DNA of 64,000 nucleotides from contig SMLU01000001.1 in assembly GCA_007859745.1 (NCBI GenBank), forward strand, positions 3,038,001 to 3,102,000, given 5' to 3'. This document shows positions 51,532 through 58,770 of this stretch, in pieces. Under the pieces are notes generated by a model. That model ran no database searches and had not been told where the DNA came from. It was given only the letters and a program-made list of their open reading frames with translations. This stretch comes from Phycisphaerae bacterium RAS1 (lineage in GTDB: Bacteria > Planctomycetota > Phycisphaerae > UBA1845 > Fen-1342). Every line of letters starts with the position of its first letter. Within the stretch, counting starts at the first letter, position 1. The translations under genes and the position numbers were made by a program.

Positions 51532-51629
51532 GGTAGGGTGGGCACCGCCCACCGACCGTAGGGTGGGCCGTGCCCGCCATTTGTCCCACACCGGCGCGGG
51601 TGGATAATGGTGGGCATGGCCCACCCTAC
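51532..51629. repeat. REP-D cluster
   Basis: GTAG + GGTGGGCACCGCCCACC at 51533, GTAG + GGTGGGCCGTGCCCGCC at 51558, and a reverse copy GGTGGGCATGGCCCACC + CTAC ending 51629. A solo half copy is at 50961-50980. Confidence 0.88.
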
Positions 51630-52068
51630 TAGAGCTTCGCGCGTGATCCGCGGTCTCATCGCCGCGTCGCTGCTTGCGGCGGCCACGCTCGCGACGCTTT
51701 GCTTCCACCTCGAAATTCCGCTCGGAGATCAGCGGTGGTTGTTCGTACTTCCGACGATCATCGTCGAAGCGTGCGTAGCCGAGACCCTTGTCGCAGTTAC
51801 CACCGCGGCTGCACTGCGCGTGCTTCTGTGGACTCTTACCGTGGCGACTGTTCCGTTGCTCCTGGGAGCGTGGTCCTGCTACGAGGCGATGTACGGCCAA
51901 TTCCCGGCGCGCGTGGACAATACGCCGGACTACCGCAGCCTGGGCGCAGGGATAATCGGTTGTGGTCTCATCGCAATTGGTGCCTGGTGCGGCGCGCTGA
52001 CCGCGCTGGTTGCGAGTCTTTTCGCGCATATCAACGCCATGTCCGCCGATCGAGTGGAACGAGGGTGA
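51607..52068 (+). CDS. four-span membrane protein, paralog of the previous gene
   Basis: 153 aa from ATG 51607; ATG 51616 is an alternative. The first codons (VGMAHPT) lie inside the reverse REP-D hairpin, so the repeat forms part of the coding start or the true start is downstream. Four hydrophobic segments and a similar core to the preceding protein. The stop overlaps the GTG of the next gene (GTGA), which couples them. No family recognised. Confidence 0.55.
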   Translation: MVGMAHPTRASRVIRGLIAASLLAAATLATLCFHLEIPLGDQRWLFVLPTIIVEACVAETLVAVTTAAALRVLLWTLTVATVPLLLGAWSCYEAMYGQFPARVDNTPDYRSLGAGIIGCGLIAIGAWCGALTALVASLFAHINAMSADRVERG

Positions 52069-52457
52069 CAATCTCCTCCCGAACCCCCGACGGCCACCCC
52101 GCGCGCTGCACGGTCTGCGGCGCCCAGACGCTGATCGACCCGTCCGAGCCGCATGGCGACGCGCCCTGTCCGGCGTGCGGGGCGCTGATTTGGCCGCTTC
52201 CCGGCGGCGGCGGGACGTGGCTCCTGCCGGCCGGCACGGTCGATGCCGAAAAACGCGCGAAACTGGCGGAGCTGATCGCGGCGCTCGCGGTGGATAACGC
52301 CGACTCGCTGGATCGCGTCGAGTGTCTGATGCAGATCGAAGACTTGCTCGACCTCGAAATCCCCGACGAGGCGGCCGAAACGATGCAGAGCGTCGATGAG
52401 ATGATTGCGTGGATTCTGAGACGATTCGAGCCGCGCGATGGTGATGAGCTTCCGTAG
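52065..52457 (+). CDS. zinc-ribbon / acyl-carrier-like fusion protein
   Basis: 130 aa from GTG 52065. Residues 15-38 form a four-Cys zinc ribbon (CTVC at 15-18, CPAC at 35-38). Residues about 60-120 look like an acyl/peptidyl carrier protein: NADSLDRVECLMQIEDLL with the candidate phosphopantetheine serine Ser81 in DSLD, followed by LEIPDEAAETMQSVDEMIAWI. The DSL, EIPDE and final hydrophobic helix spacing match ACPs. A ribbon would normally bind nucleic acid or zinc; its fusion with a carrier domain is unusual. Partner enzymes are not adjacent. Confidence 0.7.
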   Translation: MTISSRTPDGHPARCTVCGAQTLIDPSEPHGDAPCPACGALIWPLPGGGGTWLLPAGTVDAEKRAKLAELIAALAVDNADSLDRVECLMQIEDLLDLEIPDEAAETMQSVDEMIAWILRRFEPRDGDELP

Positions 52458-52514
52458 GGTCCGCTGTGCGGACCAAATTGCGCGGGCGGCGAATGGTCCG
52501 CACAGCGGACCCTA
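52453..52514. repeat. REP-C inverted pair
   Basis: GTAG + GGTCCGCTGTGCGGACC, 20-bp centre, then the mirrored copy ending CTAC. Between the carrier-protein gene and the convergent ATPase gene. Confidence 0.92.
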
Positions 52515-52530
52515 CGCGGTTGTTTTGTTG

Positions 52531-54477
52531 TCAGACCGCCGCCCGGCCTTCGCCCAGCAGCCGCAGCCCGTTCAGCACCGCCAGCACCGTGCTTCCTTCA
52601 TGACAGACGACGGCGACCGGCAGCCAGAGCATGCCCGCGAGCGACATCGCGATCAGCACGCCGATCATCCCGAACGCCAGCAGCAAACTCTGGGCGATGA
52701 TTCGCCGGCAGCGGCGCGCGAGCAGCACCGCCTCCGCCAGCGTCCGCAGGTCGTCGCGCATCAGGACGACGTCGGCGGTTTCGAGCGCCACGTCGCTGCC
52801 GGCGGCGCCCATCGCGATGCCGACCGTCGCCGCCGCCAGGGCCGGCGCATCGTTGACGCCGTCGCCGACCATCGCCACGCCGCCGTGGCGGGCCAGTTCG
52901 CGAATGCGTTCGACCTTCTGCTCGGGCAGCAGGCCCGCGTGCAGCGCGTCGATCCGCAGCGCATCGACGACGCGCGCCGCCGGGCCGGCGTGATCGCCCG
53001 TGAGCAGCGCGAAACGCCGCACGCCGGCGCGCCGCAGGTCATCGAGCGCTTCGGCCGCGTGCGGCCGGACTTCGTCGCGCAGCGTCAGGACGCCGCGCGC
53101 GCCGCTTTCCTGAACCAGGTACACCGCCGTGTCGCTGTCCGCGGCGCCGGCGAGGCCGCGCAGGTCGTCGATCGCGACGGCGTCGCGCTCGAAGAGCGCC
53201 GCACTTCCCGCGCGCGTACGGCGCGCGCCGACCGTGGCGGAAATGCCCAGCCCGGGTTCGCGTGTGAATTCATCCACAGGCGCGAGCGTCAGGCCGCGTC
53301 GCCGCGCTTCGACGACGATCGCTTTGGCCAACGGGTGTTCGCTGAACTGCTCCAGTGACGCCGCCAGTGCCAGCAGGTTGTCTTCGCTGACGCCGTCCGT
53401 CGAGACGATTCGCCGCAGCGTCGGCCGGCCCAGCGTGAGCGTGCCGGTCTTGTCGAACGCGATGGTCTCAACCGTGGCCAGGTGCTCGATGTGCGCGCCG
53501 CCCTTGAAAAGCACGCCATGCCGAGCCCCGCGCGTCACCGCCGCCAGCACCGCCACCGGCGAAGCCAGCATCACGGCGCACGGCGACGCCCCCACCAGCA
53601 GCACCATGCCGTTCATCATCGCCCGGCCGAAGTCGCCGGTCATCGCGTACCAGCCGACAATCGCGGCGGCGGAGATGAGCAGCACGCCGAGGACGTAGGG
53701 AGTCTGCCATTGCTCGATCAGCCGCTGGCCGCGGGCCTTGCGTTCCTGGGCCTGCTCGACCAGCGCGACGATGCGGGCCAGCGTCGAGTCAGCCGCGGGC
53801 CGCGTCATGCGCACGAGCAGCGTGCCGTCGGCGTTGATCGTGCCTGCGAAGATTGGGTCGCCGGGCTGTTTGTCGACCGGGACGGACTCGCCGGTGACGA
53901 TCGACTGATCCGCGGCGCTGCGTCCTTCAAGGACTTCGCCGTCGATCGGAAAGCGCTCGCCGGGCCGAACGCGAACCGCGTCACCGACGCGCAGCGCCTC
54001 CAGCGCGACGCGCTCTTCGCGGCCGTCACGCACGACGCACGCCGTCGGCGGGCGCAGGTCGACCAGGCCGGCGATGCTGCGCCGTGTGCGTTCGATCGCG
54101 TAGCGCTCCAGGCCGTCGCTCAGTGAAAAGAGAAACAGCAGCACCGCGCCGTCCCCCCAGCGGCCCATGAACGCGGACACGACCGCCGCCAGGATCATGA
54201 GCGCGTTGATGTCGGGTTTTCGGGCGAGCACGGCCTCAATCGCGCCGATGGTCGCCCGCGTTCCGCCGCACACGTATGACGCCGCAACCAGCACCCAAGC
54301 GGGTGATTCATATCCCAACCACATCAGTCCGGCGGCGGCCAGCGCGAAAAGTGCACAACACGCGCTGGCAGCCAGGCGGGAATTTGGCCCAGCGTCTGGG
54401 GAAAAAAGCCACATATGCAGAAGCTCGGAACGGAAAGACAGCGATTTCTGCGGCACGTTCACGGCACTGCTATTCAT
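52531..54477 (-). CDS. P1B-4-type heavy-metal ATPase (CoaT/CtpD-like)
   Basis: 648 aa. P-type ATPase: TGES (195-198), phosphorylated Asp342 in DKTGTLT, then the nucleotide-binding domain with an HPLAKAI-type His (SEHPLAKAI) and GDGVNDAPAL. The TM4 metal motif is SPC (298-300) rather than CPC, and the last helix carries HEGST (626-630). SPC plus HEGGT-like, six membrane segments and no N-terminal metal-binding domain define the P1B-4 subgroup, which exports Co2+, Zn2+, Fe2+ or Ni2+. Complete. No metal regulator is next to it. Confidence 0.92.
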   Translation of the reverse strand: MNSSAVNVPQKSLSFRSELLHMWLFSPDAGPNSRLAASACCALFALAAAGLMWLGYESPAWVLVAASYVCGGTRATIGAIEAVLARKPDINALMILAAVVSAFMGRWGDGAVLLFLFSLSDGLERYAIERTRRSIAGLVDLRPPTACVVRDGREERVALEALRVGDAVRVRPGERFPIDGEVLEGRSAADQSIVTGESVPVDKQPGDPIFAGTINADGTLLVRMTRPAADSTLARIVALVEQAQERKARGQRLIEQWQTPYVLGVLLISAAAIVGWYAMTGDFGRAMMNGMVLLVGASPCAVMLASPVAVLAAVTRGARHGVLFKGGAHIEHLATVETIAFDKTGTLTLGRPTLRRIVSTDGVSEDNLLALAASLEQFSEHPLAKAIVVEARRRGLTLAPVDEFTREPGLGISATVGARRTRAGSAALFERDAVAIDDLRGLAGAADSDTAVYLVQESGARGVLTLRDEVRPHAAEALDDLRRAGVRRFALLTGDHAGPAARVVDALRIDALHAGLLPEQKVERIRELARHGGVAMVGDGVNDAPALAAATVGIAMGAAGSDVALETADVVLMRDDLRTLAEAVLLARRCRRIIAQSLLLAFGMIGVLIAMSLAGMLWLPVAVVCHEGSTVLAVLNGLRLLGEGRAAV

Positions 54478-54536
54478 AACATGACTCGTGCGTTTTCAAC
54501 TGGCAAGTCGCGCGCCGCGCACCGTGGAATTTTCCG

Positions 54537-54610
54537 GGTGGACCGGGCATCTTGCGTCATCTTGTCCGTTCCTAAAGACCGCGGAGACGGGCGAGACGCC
54601 CGTCCCACGC
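54537..54610. repeat. GACGGGCGAGACGCCCGTC palindrome block
   Basis: Same layout as 14116-14175 (a GGACCGGGCATCTTGC half followed by GACGGGCGAGACGCCCGTCCCACG). Confidence 0.75.
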
Positions 54611-54666
54611 AAATGTGTCTTCCCGGCTTCCACGGCCCCTTCACACCTTCAACTCGGAATGGGGGG

Positions 54667-54693
54667 TTGATCCGCCGATCCCCGTGGTATACT
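54667..54693 (+). promoter_or_regulatory. putative extended -10 promoter of the prepilin-type gene
   Basis: TTGATC, 15 bp, then TGGTATACT, an extended -10 (TGN before TATACT), about 75 bp before the start at 54767. Confidence 0.5.
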
Positions 54694-54766
54694 CAGTTCG
54701 TTGGGCCGTCGGCCCGGGCCTGTCTGCACTGTTCGGCCGCCATTGCCGCCATTCGGAAGAACCGTC

Positions 54767-55603
54767 ATGAGGCATCGGCTGCGCGCGTTCACGCTGATTG
54801 AGCTGCTCGTCGTGGTGGGGATTATCGGTGTTTTGATCGCGGTTCTGCTGCCCGCGCTCAAGGGCGCTCGTGAACAAGGCCGCCGCAGCAAATGCGCTTC
54901 CAACCTGCATCAGATCGGCGTCGCGTGGAACGCCTACTTTCATGACGAGGCGCAGGCGTTTCCATCGGCGACCAACCTGAACCCGCACCTGTCCTACGGC
55001 GGGAAGGTGCAGGTCTACGCCATCCCCGGCCTGAACGGCCAATCCAGCTACATGAACCCGCGGCCACTCAACCGCTTCATCGGCCACGACCCGAGCGGCA
55101 ACCGCGTGGCCGAGGTGTTCCGCTGCCCGTCGGACAACGGCGCGCCGAACCTGGTCGACCCGCTCTCGCCGGGCTTCAGGCTCGGCATCCGCATCTACGA
55201 CTACTACGGCAACAGTTATCCGCTCAACACGTACACGATGGGAATGGGCTTCGACGACCTGAAGCAGATGTTCAGCGAGGAGTACGCGCGGTTTCGCAAC
55301 GAGCAGGCGGTCGCAGGAATCCGCCGCATGCCGCCCCTGCGACCTTCCGACGTTCGCGTTCCGCAGGCGCTCTTCGTCCTGGCCGGCGACTACTCGCATT
55401 TCTACGCGGTCGGCCGGTTCGGGCGGCAGGCGGCCTGGCATTCGCCGGATGGCTTTTCGATGAACCTGCTGTTTCTCGACGGGCACGCGGCGTTTACGAA
55501 GATCCCGCAGGTCGCCAATGACAACGGGCAGGTTTTCGGTCTCTCCCAGACTTCACGATTCAGCTTCCCGCCGCGCTGGCTGGAACCGGACGACGACGAC
55601 TAA
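54767..55603 (+). CDS. type II secretion/pilin-like protein with prepilin signal and FLDGH motif
   Basis: 278 aa from ATG 54767 (GGAAG upstream). Prepilin N-terminus [30 protein letters not shown] with peptidase site A|FTLIELL, shown in parts: [11 protein letters not shown] and [14 protein letters not shown]. The body contains [18 protein letters not shown] and ends with [11 protein letters not shown], the pattern of the very abundant DUF1559/H-X9-DG pilin-like proteins of planctomycetes. Likely a pseudopilin or surface-fibre subunit. Single copy here. Confidence 0.88.
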   Translation: MRHRLRAFTLIELLVVVGIIGVLIAVLLPALKGAREQGRRSKCASNLHQIGVAWNAYFHDEAQAFPSATNLNPHLSYGGKVQVYAIPGLNGQSSYMNPRPLNRFIGHDPSGNRVAEVFRCPSDNGAPNLVDPLSPGFRLGIRIYDYYGNSYPLNTYTMGMGFDDLKQMFSEEYARFRNEQAVAGIRRMPPLRPSDVRVPQALFVLAGDYSHFYAVGRFGRQAAWHSPDGFSMNLLFLDGHAAFTKIPQVANDNGQVFGLSQTSRFSFPPRWLEPDDDD

Positions 55604-55816
55604 GCGGTTCGGGCCGGTGGGCGCTTTGAGTCCAGTTCCGCAGAACCACTCCGTCCCGCGCGTCGTAGTTTGGGGAGTGCGGGCGTCTTGCCCGCGCGGG
55701 CCGGCCAAGGGCCCGCAGCCCAGGCTCGCCTTGCAGGTCTCCCGGCCGAGGCCTATTCTTAATCCTGGCGGTGCGCGGCGTTGTCCGTCCCGTCAATCGT
55801 GAGATCGGAGGTTTCC

Positions 55817-56779
55817 ATGAGCGGTTGGTACGCAAGCGAAAACTACGACCCGGACCCGAACCTCAAGATCTGGATCAGCGGCAAGCTGGTCAACGCCGAC
55901 CAGGCCCAGGTGAACGTCTTCGACCACGGCCTGCTCTACGGCGACGGCATTTTTGAGGGCATCCGCAGCTACAACGGCCGCATCTTCGAGCGCCACGCCC
56001 ACCTGCGCCGCTTCTTCGACTCGGCCAAGGCGATCGGGTTGAAATTGCCCTACGCGTACGAGGAAATCGACCGGGCCATGGACGAGACCCTGGCCGCCAA
56101 CGGCTACCTGCGGCCCGATAAGGACGCCTACATCCGCATGGTCTGCACGCGCGGCGTCGGCGTGCTGGGCATTTCACCCAAGCGCACCTGGAAGCCGACG
56201 CTCTACATCATCACCTCGACGATCCGCATGTATCCGCCGGAGATGTACGAGAACGGCATGCCGGTCATCGTCAGCTCGGTGACGCGCAACCACAGCAACG
56301 CCATGCCGCCGCGGGTGAAGTCGCTGAACTACCTGAACAACATCCTGGCCAAGATCGAGGCGCATGACGCGAACGTGTCTGAGGCGATCATGCTGAACGC
56401 GCAGGGTTACGTGGCCGAGGCGACCGGCGACAACATCTTCATCGTCCGGAACGGCCAGCTTCAGACGCCGCCGACGTCGGCCGGCATTCTGGAGGGCGTC
56501 ACGCGCGCGACGATTATCCGCCTGGCGCGCGAGATGGGAACGGAAGTGGTCGAGAAGGACCTTGTTCGCACGGACCTGTACTGCGCCGACGAGTGCTTCC
56601 TGACCGGCACCGGCGCCGAAGTTATCCCGGTGCGCGAGATCGACCGCCGCCCGGTCGGCAGCGGTAACGTCGGCCCGGTGACGCGTGAGCTGATGGCGTC
56701 CTACAAGCAACTGGTGCGGAACGGCCCGGCGGAATCGCTGGCCGAAGCCCCGCGCGTGCCGGCGACCGCCGCGACGTAG
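55817..56779 (+). CDS. ilvE: branched-chain amino acid aminotransferase
   Basis: 320 aa, ATG 55817 preceded by GGAGG 6 bases upstream. Class IV PLP aminotransferase: VFDHGLLYGDGIFEGIRSYNG, RMVCTRGVG, Schiff-base Lys168 in PPRVKSLNYLNNILAK, EAIMLNAQGYVAEATGDNIF and the GILEGVTRATII loop. Catalyses the last step of Val, Leu and Ile synthesis and the first of degradation; D-amino-acid and 4-amino-4-deoxychorismate relatives are less likely given the YGDGIFEGIR motif. Single gene. The heptamer array begins 20 bp after the stop. Confidence 0.93.
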   Translation: MSGWYASENYDPDPNLKIWISGKLVNADQAQVNVFDHGLLYGDGIFEGIRSYNGRIFERHAHLRRFFDSAKAIGLKLPYAYEEIDRAMDETLAANGYLRPDKDAYIRMVCTRGVGVLGISPKRTWKPTLYIITSTIRMYPPEMYENGMPVIVSSVTRNHSNAMPPRVKSLNYLNNILAKIEAHDANVSEAIMLNAQGYVAEATGDNIFIVRNGQLQTPPTSAGILEGVTRATIIRLAREMGTEVVEKDLVRTDLYCADECFLTGTGAEVIPVREIDRRPVGSGNVGPVTRELMASYKQLVRNGPAESLAEAPRVPATAAT

Positions 56780-56798
56780 AATTCCGAGGACAAAGGCC

Positions 56799-56876
56799 GA
56801 ATGCTGAATGCTGAATGCTGAATGCTGAAGGCTGAAAGCAGAAAGCAGAAAGCAGAAAGCAGAAAGCAGAAAGCTG
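56799..56876. repeat. heptamer arrays (GAATGCT)n and (GAAAGCA)n
   Basis: About four units of GAATGCT followed by five of GAAAGCA, all period 7, AT-richer than the surroundings. Confidence 0.92.
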
Positions 56877-57002
56877 ATCGCCAGACAAGAGCAGCCGGCG
56901 CGGCGCAGATCGATGACCTGCGTCGCGCTGGCTTGTGCATTTGGGTGGGACGGGCGTCTCGCCCGTCCGCGCGTCGCCGCGACGCGCGCGTGAGTCTTGC
57001 AC

Positions 57003-57074
57003 CGCGACCGGCGGGAGTTGCACCCGCGCCATGAGATAGACAGTCTCACGCCCTGCTGCGTGAGCTACGGCCGC
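57003..57074 (-). tRNA. tRNA-like, Asp (GTC) anticodon, atypical
   Basis: Acceptor GCGGCCG/CGGTCGC (seven pairs), D stem GCTC/GGGC, anticodon stem TGAGA/TCTCA with loop CTGTCTA, T stem GCGGG/CCCGC. Odd features: the T loop is TGCAACT (no TTC), the D loop lacks GG, and position 37 is a pyrimidine. Starts 2 bases after the tRNA at 57077. Confidence 0.5.
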
Positions 57075-57076
57075 AC

Positions 57077-57151
57077 TCGCTGGAGTCGGATTCGAACCGA
57101 CACTGGCCGGTTTCTGAGACCGGCGCCTCTGCCACATTGGGCTACCCAGCG
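57077..57151 (-). tRNA. tRNA-like, CAG anticodon with short variable arm
   Basis: Acceptor CGCTGGG/TCCAGCG (seven pairs including one G-U), anticodon stem CCGGT/ACCGG with loop CTCAGAA, variable loop CCAGT, T arm GTCGG-TTCGAAT-CCGAC, discriminator A. CAG would read Leu CUG, yet leucine tRNAs normally have long variable arms; the body is closer to tRNA-Gln(CTG). Confidence 0.75.
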
Positions 57152-57158
57152 GAATCGT

Positions 57159-57234
57159 CAGCGGCGGCCCGGCCCGCGGTGCAAGTCCACAATAGACTTG
57201 CATTGCCACGACCTCGGCACACAGGCCGCCGCTG
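57159..57234 (-). ncRNA. structured tRNA-sized element without T arm
   Basis: Outer 11-bp perfect stem CAGCGGCGGCC/GGCCGCCGCTG. Inside it a D-like hairpin TGCC-GAGGTCGT-GGCA and an 8-bp stem TGCAAGTC/GACTTGCA with loop TATTGTG. About 76 nt, 7 bases before the tRNA at 57151. RNA nature is inferred from folding only. Confidence 0.4.
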
Positions 57235-57276
57235 CACCCTCGCAGATCAACGCAGTCAAGACGCGGTTCCATCCTG

Positions 57277-57359
57277 CCGAGCCGCGACCGTAAGGGAGCG
57301 GTTCCTAACGGCGACGGCCTCCGCACGCAGTAACCGCTCCCTTACGGTCGCGGCTCGGA
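57277..57359. repeat. inverted repeat, CCGAGCCGCGACCGT family
   Basis: Arms CCGAGCCGCGACCGTAAGGG and CCCTTACGGTCGCGGCTCGG, the best-preserved copy, separated by about 33 bp. From 57360 to 57720 only scattered T-arm-like fragments (GGTTCGAA) are seen and no gene is supported. Confidence 0.88.
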
Positions 57360-57722
57360 TTGCATTCACTTCTGACTTCCAACTTCCAACTCCGCACATC
57401 AGGCGGAGGCGATGCAACCGCTGTGCTGCCGCGTCGCCGGCGGGAGCCGCTTGAGCTGCGGGAGCCTCCGGAACTCAGTGGGCGCTCACGCCCCCCCGAA
57501 CGTGAGGCGCACCGGTTTCACGTCGCTTCCCGCAGCGGTATCCGCGTCTCGCAGGGCCGGCGCCGCGCGCCGCGCTTCGAACCGGCGACCGGCACGTTGG
57601 CGTGCAGGCAACCGATTCGTCGCGCGGCGGCATTGCAGATGCACCCACCTCCTTTCCTGCGTCTTTGCTCTGGCGTCTCGCCAGATGGGGGATTCGAACC
57701 CGGCTCTTTCGAGCCTGCCTTG

Positions 57723-57794
57723 GTTGTCGAGCGGGATTTGAACCCGCAACATTCAGTTTAAACCCTGATGCTCGTTCCATTGAGCTACCGACTG
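57723..57794 (-). tRNA. tRNA-like with TTTAA anticodon region and 8-base anticodon loop
   Basis: D arm GCTC-AATGGAAC-GAGC, T arm GCGGG-TTCAAAT-CCCGC, but only five acceptor pairs (GTCGG/TCGAC side) and a 4-bp anticodon stem TCAG/CTGA closing GGTTTAAA. The anticodon would be TTA (codon UAA) or TAA (Leu), depending on loop register. No long variable arm. Confidence 0.5.
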
Positions 57795-57975
57795 TGGTCA
57801 AACCGTATTGTCTCGATGCTGCTACCGGAACACGCCTGGACAAAGCACACGATGCCGCCCGGCGAGCCGCCAGCCGAATCGGTTAAACCCTGTACATCAG
57901 TCACGCCGCTGCCCGCGGCCTCAGCCAGTCCTTACGCGGCGCACTCATTGCGGAGTGCGCTCGGCGCGCACACTG

Positions 57976-58075
57976 TCCGAACCCGCCGCGCCAAGCGGCT
58001 GGGTGACGCACCGTTCGAACCGAGCGCCGCGCGTATCCAGAGCGTCAACCCGTCGCTTGGCGCGACGGGTTCGGA
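57976..58075. repeat. 100-bp double-palindrome element
   Basis: Full copy with compensating changes in the right palindrome (CCCGTCGCTTGGCGCGACGGG keeps its pairing). Confidence 0.9.
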
Positions 58076-58126
58076 CAGACGTCCGCGCATGGTGCTCACG
58101 CGGTAGCGGCAGCCGCGATGCCCGGG

Positions 58127-58166
58127 GGAAACAAAAAAGCCCCGGAGACGCGGGTCTCCGGGGCTT
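58127..58166 (-). terminator. rho-independent terminator, minus strand
   Basis: GCCCCGGAGAC-CCGC-GTCTCCGGGGC followed on the minus strand by TTTTTTGTTT. Ends the small unit that starts near 58480. Confidence 0.85.
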
Positions 58167-58192
58167 ATCGCCACTTGAAGTGGTTTACGCCG

Positions 58193-58426
58193 TCATCCCG
58201 GAGAACCTCGCTGCACGGCGCCATTGCCCGGCCGATCACTCAGGACGCCGATGGCGTCGCAAGCGGCTGCGCCGGATAGCAGTGCAAGCGCATACGATTC
58301 GAACGCTTGCGCGGGCCCGACAAATCGGACGCCGCACATTGTCCGCATCGAATCGCGCTTCTTGTGATTGACTACGGTTCTCACACAGAACTCCGGATCA
58401 TCAACAGACGCCCGAACGCCGGACAT
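58193..58426 (-). CDS. possible 77-aa protein or untranslated RNA unit
   Basis: ATG 58426 has AGGA at 6 bases upstream, and the frame is open to 58193. The protein (SVDDPEFCVRTVVNHKKRDSM; then FESYALALLSGAAAC) matches no family known to me. The promoter at 58490-58518 and the terminator at 58127-58166 define a ~350-nt transcript of lower GC. It could equally be a non-coding RNA; known tmRNA, RNase P and SRP signatures were not seen. Confidence 0.35.
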   Translation of the reverse strand: MSGVRASVDDPEFCVRTVVNHKKRDSMRTMCGVRFVGPAQAFESYALALLSGAAACDAIGVLSDRPGNGAVQRGSPG

Positions 58427-58489
58427 CGAATCCTGCCCACATTCAGCCAATCAGCCGCCGAGGCAACATGCCCCCTCACTGGACAGGTC

Positions 58490-58518
58490 ATAGAAATGTA
58501 CAACAGAAATGGCGAAAG
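58490..58518 (-). promoter_or_regulatory. putative sigma70 promoter of the 58.1-58.5 kb unit
   Basis: On the minus strand TTGACT, 16 bp, TACATT, in an AT-rich stretch; a second TTGACT lies just upstream. Coordinates approximate within a few bases. Confidence 0.55.
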
Positions 58519-58563
58519 TCAAGGGAAAGTCAACAAAAACTGTGCAGCGCGTTCGCCCCCTTT

Positions 58564-58757
58564 GTAGCGGCCGGCCTCCGTGCCGGCCGTGGTGTGACGG
58601 AAACGGCTTCCGCCTTCCACGGCCGGCTCGGAGGCCGGCCGCTACCGGGCGACGGCCGGCACGGGGGCCGGCCGCTACCGGGCGACGGCCGGCTCGGGGG
58701 CCGGCCGGCACCGGACCGCGTCCGCCGAGCGCCGTCGGACGCGGAGGTCCGACGCTA
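58564..58757. repeat. REP-B and REP-A cluster
   Basis: GTAG + CGGCCGGCCTCCGTGCCGGCCG at 58564 and three reverse copies ending CTAC or degraded (58620-58710), then a REP-A hairpin GTCGGACGCGGAGGTCCGAC + GCTAC ending 58757. Both REP families of the two RAYTs meet here, 14 kb or less from their transposases. Confidence 0.9.
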
Positions 58758-58770
58758 CGAAGTCGGGTTG

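Noticed and set aside
42517-54477. Prophage or integrative element covering the nuo region
   Set aside because: No integrase, structural or replication genes and no flanking attachment repeats; insertions are individually small.
57360-57720. Additional tRNA genes at isolated GGTTCGAA motifs
   Set aside because: Only T-arm-like hexamers; no acceptor or anticodon stems could be folded.
58127-58520. tmRNA, RNase P RNA or SRP RNA
   Set aside because: No TTCGAATCC-type 3' end with CCA, no GAGGAAAGTCCGGGC and no GGAAGCAGC-type loop found, so the unit is left unassigned.
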